Assembly (NCBI RefSeq): GCF_000621705.1
Contig: NZ_JHXO01000012.1
Coordinates: 1-64,000 of the forward strand
Direction of reading: 5' to 3'
Length of the DNA stretch: 64,000 nt
From: Prolixibacter bellariivorans ATCC BAA-1284
GTDB lineage: Bacteria; Bacteroidota; Bacteroidia; Bacteroidales; Prolixibacteraceae
The notes under the pieces are model-generated. The model was not told where the DNA came from. It was given only the letters and a program-made list of their open reading frames with translations, and made no database searches. Positions 9,487 to 19,316 of this stretch are shown here, piece by piece. A program made the translations under genes and the position numbers. Numbering within the stretch: the first letter of the stretch is position 1; each line of letters starts with the position of its first letter.

Positions 9487-11484
9487 TTAATTATTCTTCT
9501 TTTCTTCCAGAGCAGCGGCCAATTGCTCGAAACGCTCATCCTCAATCCTTTTCACTTCGGCAGCCGGAATGATATATTCTTCGTCGTCGTGCGACGAACC
9601 GATAATCACGGTAGCAATGATGCCAATCATAGCGGCAATAGCCAACCACCAGATGTACCAAACCATCGCAAATCCAAAGGCCAGTACCAAACCGCCGATA
9701 ATCGGTCCGCGTGCCACATTTTTCGGCATATGGATGTCGTGGTATTCAGCCGGACGCTGGTATGCAGTACCATTTTCTTTCATGGCCCACCATTCGTCGA
9801 GCTCGTTCACTTTCGGGATAACCGCGAAGTTATAGACAGGAGGTGGTGAAGAACTCATCCACTCCAGGGTACGTCCGTCGCCCCAGGAGTCACCGGTAAG
9901 GTCAACATTTTTCTTACGGTCGCGGATACTAACAAAGATCTGCATGCCTTGCGCCAGTATACCCAAACCAATGATGAGAGCACCAACAGCAGCGGCAATC
10001 AGCCAGGGCTGCCAGGCCATGGTATCGTAGTGTGCCATACGACGCGGCATACCCATGAACCCGAGTACATACAGCGGCATAAATGCTACGAGGAAGCCAA
10101 TGGACCAACCCCAGAAGGCACGTTTACCCCATTTTTCGTCGAGCTTAAAGCCGAATACTTTCGGGAACCAGTACGCAAAGCCGGCAAAGTAACCAAACAG
10201 AGCACCCGGAATAAGCATATTATGGAAGTGAGCAATCAGGAACAGACTGTTGTGCACCACGAAGTCAGCCGGCGGAATCGCCATCAAAACTCCGGTCATT
10301 CCTCCAATCACAAAGATGGTGAGGAAGCCCAGCACCCAATACATTGGTGTGGTAAACGTAATACGCCCCCGGTACATGGTAAAGAGCCAGTCGTAAACTT
10401 TTACCCCGGTGGGTATCGCAATCAGCATGGTTGCAATTCCAAAGAAGATATTCACATTAACGGTATTACCCATCGTGAAGAAGTGGTGCAACCATACGGT
10501 GAAAGATAGAATCATGATGGCTGCGGTCGCCCAAACCAGCGATACATAACCAAAAAGTTTTTTCCGTGAGAAAGTAGCCACCACTTCGGAGAAAATACCG
10601 AAGGACGGAAGAACTACAATGTATACTTCCGGGTGACCCCACATCCAGAACAGGTTGTTCCACATCATCATGTTACCACCCATATCGTTGGTGAAGAAGT
10701 GCATGCCCAGGTAACGGTCGAGCGTCAGCAGGAACAGAGCACCGGTAATCACCGGGAACGACAGAATCATCAATACGTTGGTGGTCACGGTAGTCCAGGT
10801 GAACAGCGGTAATTTCATCCAGGTCATGCCCGGTGCCCGCATCTTGACAATGGTCACCAGGAAGTTCACCCCGCTAAGGAGCGACCCAACCCCCGCTATC
10901 TGGAAGGCCCACATCCAATAGTCGACCCCCACACCGGGATTATATGTTTTCTCAAACAGAGGAGCAATTCCGAACCAGCCGGCGTTGGTAAACTCACCTA
11001 CACCAAGTGAAATCATAATCAGTCCGGCACCGGCAACGGTGAGCCAGAAACTAACCGAGTTCAACACCGGGAAGGCAACATCGCGCGCACCAATCTGGTG
11101 GGGAATCACCAGGTTCATCAAACCAATCACAAACGGCATCGCCACAAAGATGATCATGATGGTACCGTGCGAACCAAATATCTGGTCGTAGTGGTGAGCA
11201 GTGAGGTATCCGTGATCGGCACCTGCTGCCATCGCCTGCTGGCCACGCATCATCAGCGCATCAGCAAATCCACGCAGCATCATCACCAGCGCCAGTACGA
11301 TGTACATCACACCAATACGCTTGTGATCGACACTTGTGAGCCATTCGTGCCACAGGTACGGCCACTTTTTAAAGTAAGTTATCAGGGCTATTATTACCAG
11401 GCCCGCCAGCGAAGCACTGACTACGGCCCCCATGATGATCGGATCGTTGTACGGTATATCCGATAAGGTCAACTTTCCAAACAT
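9487..11484 (-). CDS. cyoB: Cytochrome o ubiquinol oxidase subunit I
   Basis: 665 residues from the ATG at 11484 ([15 protein letters not shown], matching the CyoB start). This is the catalytic subunit that reduces O2 with electrons from quinol and pumps protons. Haem and CuB ligands are visible: the His in [26 protein letters not shown] (His and cross-linked Tyr), [10 protein letters not shown] (paired His) and [11 protein letters not shown] (the two haem His). About 15 membrane helices are present and the length fits the family (about 660). It sits between cyoA and cyoC with minimal spacing, so translation is probably coupled. Confidence 0.97.
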   Translation of the reverse strand: MFGKLTLSDIPYNDPIIMGAVVSASLAGLVIIALITYFKKWPYLWHEWLTSVDHKRIGVMYIVLALVMMLRGFADALMMRGQQAMAAGADHGYLTAHHYDQIFGSHGTIMIIFVAMPFVIGLMNLVIPHQIGARDVAFPVLNSVSFWLTVAGAGLIMISLGVGEFTNAGWFGIAPLFEKTYNPGVGVDYWMWAFQIAGVGSLLSGVNFLVTIVKMRAPGMTWMKLPLFTWTTVTTNVLMILSFPVITGALFLLTLDRYLGMHFFTNDMGGNMMMWNNLFWMWGHPEVYIVVLPSFGIFSEVVATFSRKKLFGYVSLVWATAAIMILSFTVWLHHFFTMGNTVNVNIFFGIATMLIAIPTGVKVYDWLFTMYRGRITFTTPMYWVLGFLTIFVIGGMTGVLMAIPPADFVVHNSLFLIAHFHNMLIPGALFGYFAGFAYWFPKVFGFKLDEKWGKRAFWGWSIGFLVAFMPLYVLGFMGMPRRMAHYDTMAWQPWLIAAAVGALIIGLGILAQGMQIFVSIRDRKKNVDLTGDSWGDGRTLEWMSSSPPPVYNFAVIPKVNELDEWWAMKENGTAYQRPAEYHDIHMPKNVARGPIIGGLVLAFGFAMVWYIWWLAIAAMIGIIATVIIGSSHDDEEYIIPAAEVKRIEDERFEQLAAALEEKKNN

Positions 11485-11485
11485 A

Positions 11486-12496
11486 TTATTTATCCTCCAT
11501 AGTTTTAGTATGTACATCTCCCGAATCGGACGGCATTGTCATGGCACCATGTCCTTCATGCATTTTCGTTGAATCCTGCATGCTATGCATGTGGTGCATA
11601 TCGTCCATATCATCCGTCATATTCATATTGTGGTCCGAACCGCCCATCCATCCCATGAACTGCATCATGATGTGGTTAAAGAGCTTGGGTGCCACCGATG
11701 AATACGTGGTAACCGGGTAATTAATATTGGGCTCGCTGAACTCCTTAAACGTAGCCAGGGTCATCTTATCCGGAGATTGCTTGGCTTTTTCCACCCAATC
11801 TTCAAATTCTTCCTGAGAAGTGGCAACTGCATCGAAGTGCATGGTTTCATAACCATTACCGCTGTACTCGATGTTTTGTCCCAGATAGGTTCCTTCGTGA
11901 TCGGCCAGCAAATGCAACTTCGTTTGCATACCCGCCATCACATAAATCTGACTTCCCAGCTGCGGAATGAAGAACGATGTCATCACCGAAGCCGACGTCA
12001 GCTTAAAGTTTAGCGGCGCATTGGCCGGAAAAACCAAATGGTTCACTACCGCGATATTGTAGTCGGGGTAAATGAACAGCCAGTTCCAATCGGTCGAAAC
12101 CACTTCGATACGAATCGGCTTCACTTCCGACTCAAGCGGTTTGTAAGGATCAAGTTCGTGGGTTTTGACCCAGGTCAGATACGAAAGGGCTGCCACAATG
12201 GCAATCGGCACCAGCCATACCACCAGCTCAATTTTGTGTGAGTGGGCCCAGTTAGGCTTGTAGGTCGCCTTTTTGTTAGAAGCTCGGTAACGTACCGAAA
12301 ACCAAATGACCATAACAAAAACGGGAAGTACAACGATCAACATCAGAATAAACGCGATCTTGATCAGGAATGCTTCCTCGCTACCAATAGGTCCTTTGGG
12401 ATCGAGCACCACCATATTGCTACAACTGCTCAGGAAAACCGTGCCTAGTAACAATACCACTCCCATTAAAAATTTGTAACGATTTTTTTTCATCAT
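11486..12496 (-). CDS. cyoA: Cytochrome o ubiquinol oxidase subunit II, with Met/His-rich tail
   Basis: 336 residues from the tandem ATG at 12496/12493; earlier in-frame starts exist at 12538 and 12556. A lipoprotein signal ([13 protein letters not shown]) is followed by two membrane helices and a periplasmic cupredoxin domain. The domain contains [21 protein letters not shown] but lacks the Cys pair and ligands of a CuA site, so this is a quinol rather than a cytochrome c oxidase. After the usual end of the domain the protein continues into a tail of Met, His and Asp ([19 protein letters not shown], then [11 protein letters not shown]). That looks like a copper-binding segment; this is inference. 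It is the first gene of cyoABCD. Confidence 0.95.
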   Translation of the reverse strand: MMKKNRYKFLMGVVLLLGTVFLSSCSNMVVLDPKGPIGSEEAFLIKIAFILMLIVVLPVFVMVIWFSVRYRASNKKATYKPNWAHSHKIELVVWLVPIAIVAALSYLTWVKTHELDPYKPLESEVKPIRIEVVSTDWNWLFIYPDYNIAVVNHLVFPANAPLNFKLTSASVMTSFFIPQLGSQIYVMAGMQTKLHLLADHEGTYLGQNIEYSGNGYETMHFDAVATSQEEFEDWVEKAKQSPDKMTLATFKEFSEPNINYPVTTYSSVAPKLFNHIMMQFMGWMGGSDHNMNMTDDMDDMHHMHSMQDSTKMHEGHGAMTMPSDSGDVHTKTMEDK

Positions 12497-12583
12497 TGAG
12501 TTCCTCGCAACATTTATAACAGATTTAATCAATTTCATAGGACATCCATGTATCAACTAACATTTTCTTCAATTTCGGGAGGG

Positions 12584-12591
12584 CAAAACTA
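12584..12591 (-). promoter_or_regulatory. Candidate -7 box for cyoABCD
   Basis: On the minus strand this reads TAGTTTTG, an exact match to the Bacteroidota -7 consensus TAnnTTTG. It lies about 90 bases before the cyoA start. The -33 TTTG is not well conserved at the right spacing. The surrounding interval to 13006 is AT-rich and gene-free, and serves both divergent genes. Confidence 0.35.
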
Positions 12592-12966
12592 AAACCGCCT
12601 AGCACCCAAACGAATAAAATTAACAATTTTCGCTGGTCGAAAGCGTAGCTCACCCTTCATACTTATGGTCCCGCTTACGGCCATCTTCATCATCGCCTCA
12701 CAATCAATTGTTAAAATATATGAACTTTTACTAAATGATTACATCATGCTATTTTTAAAACACTTACCGCCACTTCTCTCCTTCCGAGCTTAACATGAAT
12801 ACAGTCATTTAACAATTTTAAATATGAAAAGTTAAATAACCTTCCATATTTTACAAAACAGTCGCAAATTTATTTTTATTTTGTCTAAATAATACAACGA
12901 AGACAGAAAAGATTTCGTCATTTGCCGGAATAAAAAATTCTAAGAGCAATTTCGGCGGGAGAACTT

Positions 12967-12999
12967 TTTGTCGCACAATTGGTTTTATTGAGACATTTG
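12967..12999 (+). promoter_or_regulatory. Candidate promoter of cyoE
   Basis: TTTG (12967-12970), a 21-base spacer, then GACATTTG (12992-12999), one mismatch from TAnnTTTG. The ATG follows within 8 bases, so the message would be nearly leaderless. The spacing fits the Bacteroidota sigma factor; activity is inferred. Confidence 0.35.
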
Positions 13000-13006
13000 T
13001 AAGAAC

Positions 13007-13876
13007 ATGAAACAACTGAAAGATTTCTTAAGTATACTGACTGAACTGAACAAGACGCGGATTACGTTTGTGGTTACCCTGACGACTCTGGCGGGTTATG
13101 TACTGGCCAACAAACACATCGATTCGAATGTCATCTTACCCATGCTTGGGATTTTTGTCTTGGCCTGCGGTTCGGCTGCCCTGAACCATTACCAGGATCG
13201 GGACAAAGATGCGTTGATGGAACGCACTCAAAACCGTCCATTGCCATCCGGACGCATATCAGAACGGAATGTTTTACTGATATCCGCCATCGAAATTCTG
13301 GCCGGAACCTGGATTATTTACATTGGCAGTAACCTGGAAGCCGCCATACTCGGTTTCATGGCGTTTATTTGGTACAACGGCATCTACACGCCATTAAAAC
13401 GGGTGACAGCGTTTGCCGTTATCCCGGGAAGTGTGATTGGCGCCATTCCTCCCGCTGTCGGTTGGGTCGCCGGCGGTGGAGCTTTGCTCGACATCCGGTT
13501 GATAGTCCTCACCGTTTTCTTCTTCATTTCGCAGGTGCCTCACTTTTGGCTGCTCATGCTGAAATATGGTAAAGAATACGAAGTGGCCGGCTTTCCTTCC
13601 ATCACTTCCGTGATGACACCGGTACAAATCAAACGGGCCATCTTCATCTGGACGGTTGCTACCGCCATCATCGGAGCACTGATTGTTCTTTCGGGACTGG
13701 TGATCACCACGTTCTTCAAAATCATGGTTTTCGCCGCCGCGGTATGGTTAATCGCCTTGTTCTCTAGACTCCTGCGCAAAGCCTATTTCGATTTCAACCC
13801 GTTTAGGTACTTCATGAGCATCAATTACTTTGTACTCGTCCTCATTATCGCGATGATTGTGGACCCGTTGATGTAA
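13007..13876 (+). CDS. cyoE: Protohaem IX farnesyltransferase (haem O synthase)
   Basis: 289 residues with about nine membrane helices. The enzyme adds a farnesyl group to haem B, giving the haem O needed by the neighbouring quinol oxidase. The first Asp-rich prenyl-diphosphate motif is clear (NHYQDRDKDALMERTQNRPLP, near residues 61-81). The second conserved loop reads KYGKEYEVAGFPS, with Glu where Asp is usual, a conservative change. It is divergent from cyoABCD across a 510-base AT-rich interval. No ctaA (haem A synthase) is nearby, consistent with haem O use. Confidence 0.94.
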   Translation: MKQLKDFLSILTELNKTRITFVVTLTTLAGYVLANKHIDSNVILPMLGIFVLACGSAALNHYQDRDKDALMERTQNRPLPSGRISERNVLLISAIEILAGTWIIYIGSNLEAAILGFMAFIWYNGIYTPLKRVTAFAVIPGSVIGAIPPAVGWVAGGGALLDIRLIVLTVFFFISQVPHFWLLMLKYGKEYEVAGFPSITSVMTPVQIKRAIFIWTVATAIIGALIVLSGLVITTFFKIMVFAAAVWLIALFSRLLRKAYFDFNPFRYFMSINYFVLVLIIAMIVDPLM

Positions 13877-13914
13877 GAGTTTTTCTTTCGTAATAAACGT
13901 AACAACATACCATT

Positions 13915-13955
13915 CCGGTTTGGGCACTTATTTCCCTAACCGGATTTTTTTATTT
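13915..13955 (+). terminator. Terminator after cyoE
   Basis: CCGGTTTGGG (13915-13924) pairs with CCCTAACCGG (13934-13943), with one mismatch, followed by a run of seven T's. Confidence 0.8.
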
Positions 13956-14121
13956 TCCACTTTCCGAAAACTTAGCAACAACTAACCTTCAGATTTACAC
14001 TCATTTTGTGTAATTTAAATCTGCTTTACGCGACAAATACTCTACTACCAGCAGAATTCTACCTCATACCTTCGTCTCACAATTTTTTTCAAAGGCATTC
14101 CAGAAACCAAATATCACCGTC

Positions 14122-15600
14122 ATGAAAGCAAACTACCGCGCACTTCTCATCTTTGTTCTCGGTTTTGGTATTTTCATGCTGACCCGAAGAAGTATGTTCT
14201 TCCCAACGATTTCGGTAGCCATAGTTATTGCACCCATTTTCATCCTGCGCTTCATCCGGACACAACCTGCCGGAAGAGGCAGCTTGTTGACCTTCGTCGG
14301 ATTTTTACTGAGTATGAATATCGCCTTGTGGGGCCTTTTTGGTAGCTCGACAACGATTCTGGTCGTGAATCTCATTCGGAGTACGCTGCTTTCCATCTTA
14401 TATTTCCTGCCATACCTGCTTGACAGACTACTGTATCCAAAATTTCAGAAAAAGCCGTTTTTATCGACACTCATTTTTCCCGTTTCGCTAACCGCTGTCT
14501 TCTTCCTGTCATCACTGGAAGGTCCTTTCGATGGGACCGTTGCCAAGACCGTTTATGCCTACGGGCCATTGGTTCTCCAGCAACTCAACTCCTTAACCGG
14601 ACTTTGGGGATTTACCTTTCTCTTTTCGTGGATAGCTTCAATAGTCAACTACGCGTGGGAAAACAACTTCGTTTGGCGGAGGGCACGGAAACCGGTTCTC
14701 GTATTTCTATCGGTTTTTGCAGCAATTATCATATTCGGCGCATTAAAAATCTCATCATTCATGACTCCGAAAACCCAAATGGTCAAAGTGGCCAGTGTTG
14801 TTTTACTTCCGGAAAACGGAAAAGTGATTCCAATGAATGAGGTTTATGAAAAGAAACTCATATCACCTTTCAAACAAACCATCGACAGAATCAATAACCT
14901 GACGGCAACCGCTGTACGAAACGGTGCACGGATTGTGGCTTTCCAGGAATATGCCATAACCATCAACGAAGATAGCGAACAACAACTGCAGGCTGCTTGT
15001 CGAAAGATTGCCAAAAACAACAATGTATATCTGAGCATTGCCTATGCCTGTTTCGCCAATGAAGGAAAAGGGAGCAACAAAAGCCTGTTAATCGACAACG
15101 ACGGAAACATTTTGGTTGATTACACCAAACGATATTTGCTTGGCATTGGCGACATCGGTGAAACCCGTGTCTTTCATAAGGGTGCTGAAATCATACAAAC
15201 TGTTGAAACACCTTACGGAAAAATCGGTGTATCGCTGTGCCGGGACATGAATTTCCCTTCATATATCAGGCAAGCTGCACAACAGCATGTCGATATCATG
15301 CTGAATCCTTCCTATGATAATCCCAAAGGTTTATCGCCCGGATACTATCAACGCTCCATCGAGTTTGGATTCTCGACCATCCGCCCAACTTATAATGGTA
15401 TTAGCCATGCAGAAGATTACCACGGAAGAATATTGGCACAAATGGATTCAGATGAAACCGATTCGGGAATTCTTTATGCCTTAGTTCCTGTCAGGGGAAT
15501 CAAAACATTGTATGGAAAAACCGGCGATTGGCTGGGATGGCTCAGTCTGATTTTTTTGATCGCCTTTAGTATTCCTCCAGTTCGAAAAATACTCGTTTAA
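14122..15600 (+). CDS. Apolipoprotein N-acyltransferase-like protein (nitrilase superfamily)
   Basis: 492 residues. The N-terminal half has about six to seven membrane helices (10-215); the C-terminal part (about 225-475) is a carbon-nitrogen hydrolase domain. The catalytic triad can be placed: E276 (AFQEYAITINE), K336 (DYTKRYLLGIGD) and C373 (GVSLCRDMNF). Order and spacing match Lnt, which acylates the N-terminus of lipoproteins in the inner membrane. Similarity to canonical Lnt motifs is modest (GVSLCRD rather than the usual ICYE-like motif), so it may be an Lnt paralogue with another acyl acceptor. It lies upstream of the radical SAM cluster but is separated from it by a terminator. Confidence 0.75.
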   Translation: MKANYRALLIFVLGFGIFMLTRRSMFFPTISVAIVIAPIFILRFIRTQPAGRGSLLTFVGFLLSMNIALWGLFGSSTTILVVNLIRSTLLSILYFLPYLLDRLLYPKFQKKPFLSTLIFPVSLTAVFFLSSLEGPFDGTVAKTVYAYGPLVLQQLNSLTGLWGFTFLFSWIASIVNYAWENNFVWRRARKPVLVFLSVFAAIIIFGALKISSFMTPKTQMVKVASVVLLPENGKVIPMNEVYEKKLISPFKQTIDRINNLTATAVRNGARIVAFQEYAITINEDSEQQLQAACRKIAKNNNVYLSIAYACFANEGKGSNKSLLIDNDGNILVDYTKRYLLGIGDIGETRVFHKGAEIIQTVETPYGKIGVSLCRDMNFPSYIRQAAQQHVDIMLNPSYDNPKGLSPGYYQRSIEFGFSTIRPTYNGISHAEDYHGRILAQMDSDETDSGILYALVPVRGIKTLYGKTGDWLGWLSLIFLIAFSIPPVRKILV

Positions 15601-15796
15601 ATAAATTGCTTTTGCTCAGCACAACCGGGATTTTCTATAAACCTTTCAAACCCTGGCTTTACTTCAGGCAAACGAAACCGGGAAAACAATTTGCCATTAT
15701 CTTAGTGAAAACTGAATATCCCTTTTTATGGAACATTAAATAGATCTATCTGCCGTACATTTTGGGAGTGTTTATTTAGAGAATCTATAAATAAAC

Positions 15797-15823
15797 CGTT
15801 CGACTCGAACGAACGATTTTTTT
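15797..15823 (+). terminator. Terminator before the RiPP cluster
   Basis: CGTTCG (15797-15802) and CGAACG (15810-15815) form a short stem followed by seven T's. It separates the Lnt-like gene from the peptide gene. Confidence 0.6.
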
Positions 15824-15894
15824 AGTTAAATTTATTAAGCATGCATTTAATGCACGTAATAAACATAAGTTAAAAACCATTAAACCTTAGCTTT

Positions 15895-15990
15895 ATGAAT
15901 TCTATTCTGTTTAATGATCTCCTAGAAAATCAAGAAAATGTTTGTCAAATGGATGACTGCAACGCCGATTGTACGGTTCATTGTCACTAA
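15895..15990 (+). CDS. Candidate RiPP precursor peptide, 31 residues, four Cys
   Basis: The ATG at 15895 opens a 31-codon frame. The first 16 residues contain FNDLLENQEN, a short acidic leader-like segment. The C-terminal half is VCQMDDCNADCTVHCH, with Cys at 17, 22, 26 and 30 (spacing x4, x3, x3). There is no Gly-Gly or other obvious cleavage motif and no signal peptide. The gene lies 107 bases before a SPASM radical SAM maturase that has a PqqD-like recognition domain, and is separated from it by a terminator-like hairpin. That is the usual layout for a highly expressed precursor followed by its enzymes. The role is inferred from context and composition; no homologue is recognised. Confidence 0.65.
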   Translation: MNSILFNDLLENQENVCQMDDCNADCTVHCH

Positions 15991-16009
15991 AGAGTCAAAC
16001 TAAGATTTT

Positions 16010-16045
16010 ATCCCCGTAGCGGATAAAACGTTGCGGGGATTTTTA
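16010..16045 (+). terminator. Hairpin/attenuator between precursor and maturase genes
   Basis: ATCCCCGTAGCG (16010-16021) pairs with CGTTGCGGGGAT (16029-16040), including two G-U pairs, followed by TTTT. It would let most transcripts end after the peptide gene while some read through into the enzyme genes. Confidence 0.7.
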
Positions 16046-16097
16046 TATCACCCTTACCTAAATATTCCTGTTGAGACACCAGCTAACTTCCTGTTTT

Positions 16098-17438
16098 ATG
16101 AATAAAACTGTCTTCCGAAATCCCCGGTCTCAAATTATACCCGTCAAAGAGAACTTTTATCTGGCCCTCAATCCAGGCGTGAATAATGGAATCAAAATAT
16201 TAAACGAACAACAGGTTGCTGTGCTGAGAGAAATGGATGGCCAAACAAGTATCGAAGAAATAGTGAACGCAACAGGCTATCCGACAGAAGTAATCGTCCA
16301 GCTTCTGGATATTTTCGGCGAAATTGAACTAATCGGTTATTCTCCTGATTTTACAGAACCTCAACTCCCAACCGAAGCACGGAATATTGACTTTTGGGTA
16401 CACACCACAGATGCCTGCAATTTTAACTGTCCGTATTGTTATATCGATAAAACAAAAAATAAAAGTATCAGGGACGATGTATTGGAAAAGTTTATCCAAA
16501 AAATTGTCACGCTGGTAGAGAAACGAAACTTAGCTGAAATATCACTGAGGTTTTCGGGAGGGGAACCATTACTCCGGTTCCACCAGGTGAAGGAGGCTAT
16601 ATTAAAGATTAAAAGCGAGCTAAAAAGTAGGGATTGTAAAACGAACATTGGATTCCTGACCAATCTAACCCTGCTAAACCAGGAGATAGTGAGCTTCATA
16701 CAACAAGAAAATCTATACACAAGTATATCACTCGACGGATTCGGCGTATTTCATGATAAAACAAGGCATTTTAAAAACAATCGGGGCAGTTTCCATATCG
16801 TCGACAAAAACATCAACACGTTGCTGGAAGCCGGGCATAGCCGGATAATCATCATGACCGTCATATCAAACCGGAACCTTGACGGGCTTCCCGAACTGGC
16901 TCACTACCTGGCAAAGAAAAATATCCCGTTCCGATTTTCGATTGTTACCGGCGAAGAAATTGATCAAGCGAAACTTAAAAAGAAGCTATTTGAGGTTTAT
17001 GACATATTTGAACGATACATCAAAGATTCATCCTATGCTTTCGCCCGAAATCACCACCTGGACGATTTGCGCTTTCTGTCTCCCTCCTACCGCCCTTGCA
17101 GCGCCGGTTTCATGAGTGGTGGATTATACACCGATGGCAAAATTTATTTCTGCCAACAGGAACTGGGTAATGGAGAGGATTCCGGGTCGGTTTTCGATGA
17201 AACAGATTTGATTCAGAATATTCAGACAAAACAGCACAGACATACCCAGCTACACGACGACTGTGAAAGTTGCTCTTACCGATATGTCTGTTCGGGTGGT
17301 TGTCCATTATATCGAATTAATGGAAAATCACCTCATTGTGGGCTTTACAAAGAACTACTACCCCGGATTTACCAGCTCATCGGACTTGAAAGGTATTACC
17401 GGTTAAAACAAGCCAATAGAAAGGTGAAAGCTGAGTGA
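16098..17438 (+). CDS. Radical SAM/SPASM peptide maturase with PqqD-like N-terminal domain
   Basis: 446 residues from the ATG at 16098; an in-frame TTG at 16071 is possible but less likely. Residues about 1-85 resemble the PqqD-like peptide-recognition fold (ILNEQQVAVLREMDGQTSIE, then a second short helical pair). The radical SAM cluster motif is C107-x3-C111-x2-C114 (CNFNCPYCYI). The C-terminal SPASM domain has seven Cys in textbook order: C334, C352 (within GKIYFC), C389, C392, C398, C402 and C414, enough for two auxiliary [4Fe-4S] clusters. Such enzymes form thioether, C-C or other crosslinks on ribosomal peptides. It heads the enzyme genes after the Cys-rich peptide and lies 24 bases before the next gene. 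The exact chemistry is unknown. Confidence 0.9.
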   Translation: MNKTVFRNPRSQIIPVKENFYLALNPGVNNGIKILNEQQVAVLREMDGQTSIEEIVNATGYPTEVIVQLLDIFGEIELIGYSPDFTEPQLPTEARNIDFWVHTTDACNFNCPYCYIDKTKNKSIRDDVLEKFIQKIVTLVEKRNLAEISLRFSGGEPLLRFHQVKEAILKIKSELKSRDCKTNIGFLTNLTLLNQEIVSFIQQENLYTSISLDGFGVFHDKTRHFKNNRGSFHIVDKNINTLLEAGHSRIIIMTVISNRNLDGLPELAHYLAKKNIPFRFSIVTGEEIDQAKLKKKLFEVYDIFERYIKDSSYAFARNHHLDDLRFLSPSYRPCSAGFMSGGLYTDGKIYFCQQELGNGEDSGSVFDETDLIQNIQTKQHRHTQLHDDCESCSYRYVCSGGCPLYRINGKSPHCGLYKELLPRIYQLIGLERYYRLKQANRKVKAE

Positions 17439-17462
17439 TTCAGCCACACGAAAGTACGTGAA

Positions 17463-19316
17463 ATGCCTCGCATGAATACGATCATCTTAAACTGCCTGCC
17501 TCCCGGGAATATGGATATGCCGTCGGCATCTTTGTCCATACTGAAATCGTATTTAGAATATCAGGGCTACAGCGTGAAGATAATTTACTGGAACCTGTTG
17601 ATTCTTGAGTGCATAACCAAAAGTTTGCCGATTCAGCTGGACAACAAGACAGCGAACGATATTTCCGTTTTACCAATGCTTCCTTTTTTATACCGGCTAA
17701 ACATAAACGATGCACATAAACAACAGCTTTTGCTTGACAATTTCAGTGGCTATTTAAGGAAGAACGATTTACCCAACGATTTTATAATAACCTCCGCAAT
17801 AACAAACATTCAAAATAAGATAGACGAATTAATAGCATCAAAACTAGAGCAAATCGCTGATACGCACTCCAACTTTCTTTTTGGTATTTCAGCCAAATAC
17901 TATGAATGGATTTACGGCCTTGAGCTTATAAAGTTCATGAAGAAAATAAAACCGGAAGTACAAACCATTGCAGGAGGATTCACCCGTAAGGACAGCGCCC
18001 GCGAATTTATCTCGATGAGTGAGCATATTGATTTTTGCCTGTACGGCGAAGGTGAGTATTCCTCATGGCAACTAATGAATGAGATGAATTCCCCGGAACC
18101 AAATTATCACATGGTCCCCAACTTGTTTCACCGCCAGGGCGCACAAATTACGCAAAGCACCATCCAGAAACTCCCAAAACCAGACTTCCGGGAAACAATT
18201 TTCCCGGATTATTCCGATTTCTTTCAGGCTATCCGGTTGGTCAAAATGCCGGAACACATCGGGATACGATTGCCGCTCGATGGAACAAGAGGTTGTAGTT
18301 GGAACCGTTGCCGGTTTTGCGTGGCAACCCAGGGCATTCAGTATTTCGAACGTTCGGCAGCAAGTCTTACCAATGAAATAGCGTATCAGTTTAACAAACA
18401 CCACATATCGTCCTTCTACGCCACTGATGATGATTTCAATCCAGATGGTTCCGACCGGCTGCTTAAAATTTCCAATATACTCAACGAGAATTCGCTCAAC
18501 CCAAAAATGGAAATGGAAACCTGGTTGACTCCTTCTACTGTTAACTACGACCATTTACGGGCGTTACATTCTGTTTGTCATTTAAAGCTCAAGGCCGGAT
18601 TTGAAGCAACGTCTGATGATCTGTTAATTAAAATGAGAAAGAAAAACCGGTTTATTGAGAACCTGCTTTTCCTGAAGAACGTAGCAATGCTGAATTCCAA
18701 CTTTCACATCACCTACAGCATCATCATGGGCATCCCCGACGAAACGCCGGGAGATGTAGAGAACGCCATCGACAACCTGTACTGTTTGCGCTTCTATATT
18801 CCCAACAATGTAGAGCTATGCTTCAATAAGTTTCAACTTGCGAAAGGTTCCTCTTATTATAGACAGATGAACGATGAGGAAAAAAACGAATATGAACCGG
18901 ATGGTTACGGCATTTTTGTTCCCGAACGGTATATCTCAGGTGAAAGACGGTTTCTGTTTTTCTTCAATACCAAAAGCAGAACTTCGAATCACCATTTGTG
19001 GCTTACATTTAAAGAAAAGGCAACTGAAATGGAATCGCTTTCGTACCATTACTCAGTAGACAAAAAGACAGGTACTTATACCGAATACGCGAACAACTCA
19101 GTGGTCAAACAAATTCCGCTCTCGAAAACCGAAATAGAGATACTCTCCTTAACAAACACATCGATAATGAATCGCGCAGAGTTGCTCCAATTTTCCACAC
19201 AGAAGGGGTATTCAAAACATACAGCTATGAACAGCATTGAAAGGCTTACCAGGGAAAAACTGTTGTATGCCAATGATGATAACTATCTGTCGGTCGTAAA
19301 CATGGGGGAACTATGA
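17463..19316 (+). CDS. Cobalamin-binding radical SAM protein with C-terminal winged-helix-like domain
   Basis: 617 residues. The N-terminal part (about 5-230) resembles a B12-binding domain preceding the radical SAM core (SASLSILKSYLEYQGY, FGISAKYYEW, AGGFTRKDSAREFI, CLYGEGEYSS). The cluster motif is C278-x4-C283-x2-C286 (GTRGCSWNRCRFC), one residue longer than the standard C-x3-C-x2-C. Later motifs are LKAGFEATSDDLLIKMRKK and YSIIMGIPDETPGD. The last 75 residues look like a winged helix (LSKTEIEILSL, then SIERLTREKLLY). The arrangement recalls RiPP-maturation radical SAM C-methyltransferases, but assignment to that family is inference. The stop overlaps the next start by 4 bases (ATGA), so translation is coupled. 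Confidence 0.82.
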   Translation: MPRMNTIILNCLPPGNMDMPSASLSILKSYLEYQGYSVKIIYWNLLILECITKSLPIQLDNKTANDISVLPMLPFLYRLNINDAHKQQLLLDNFSGYLRKNDLPNDFIITSAITNIQNKIDELIASKLEQIADTHSNFLFGISAKYYEWIYGLELIKFMKKIKPEVQTIAGGFTRKDSAREFISMSEHIDFCLYGEGEYSSWQLMNEMNSPEPNYHMVPNLFHRQGAQITQSTIQKLPKPDFRETIFPDYSDFFQAIRLVKMPEHIGIRLPLDGTRGCSWNRCRFCVATQGIQYFERSAASLTNEIAYQFNKHHISSFYATDDDFNPDGSDRLLKISNILNENSLNPKMEMETWLTPSTVNYDHLRALHSVCHLKLKAGFEATSDDLLIKMRKKNRFIENLLFLKNVAMLNSNFHITYSIIMGIPDETPGDVENAIDNLYCLRFYIPNNVELCFNKFQLAKGSSYYRQMNDEEKNEYEPDGYGIFVPERYISGERRFLFFFNTKSRTSNHHLWLTFKEKATEMESLSYHYSVDKKTGTYTEYANNSVVKQIPLSKTEIEILSLTNTSIMNRAELLQFSTQKGYSKHTAMNSIERLTREKLLYANDDNYLSVVNMGEL

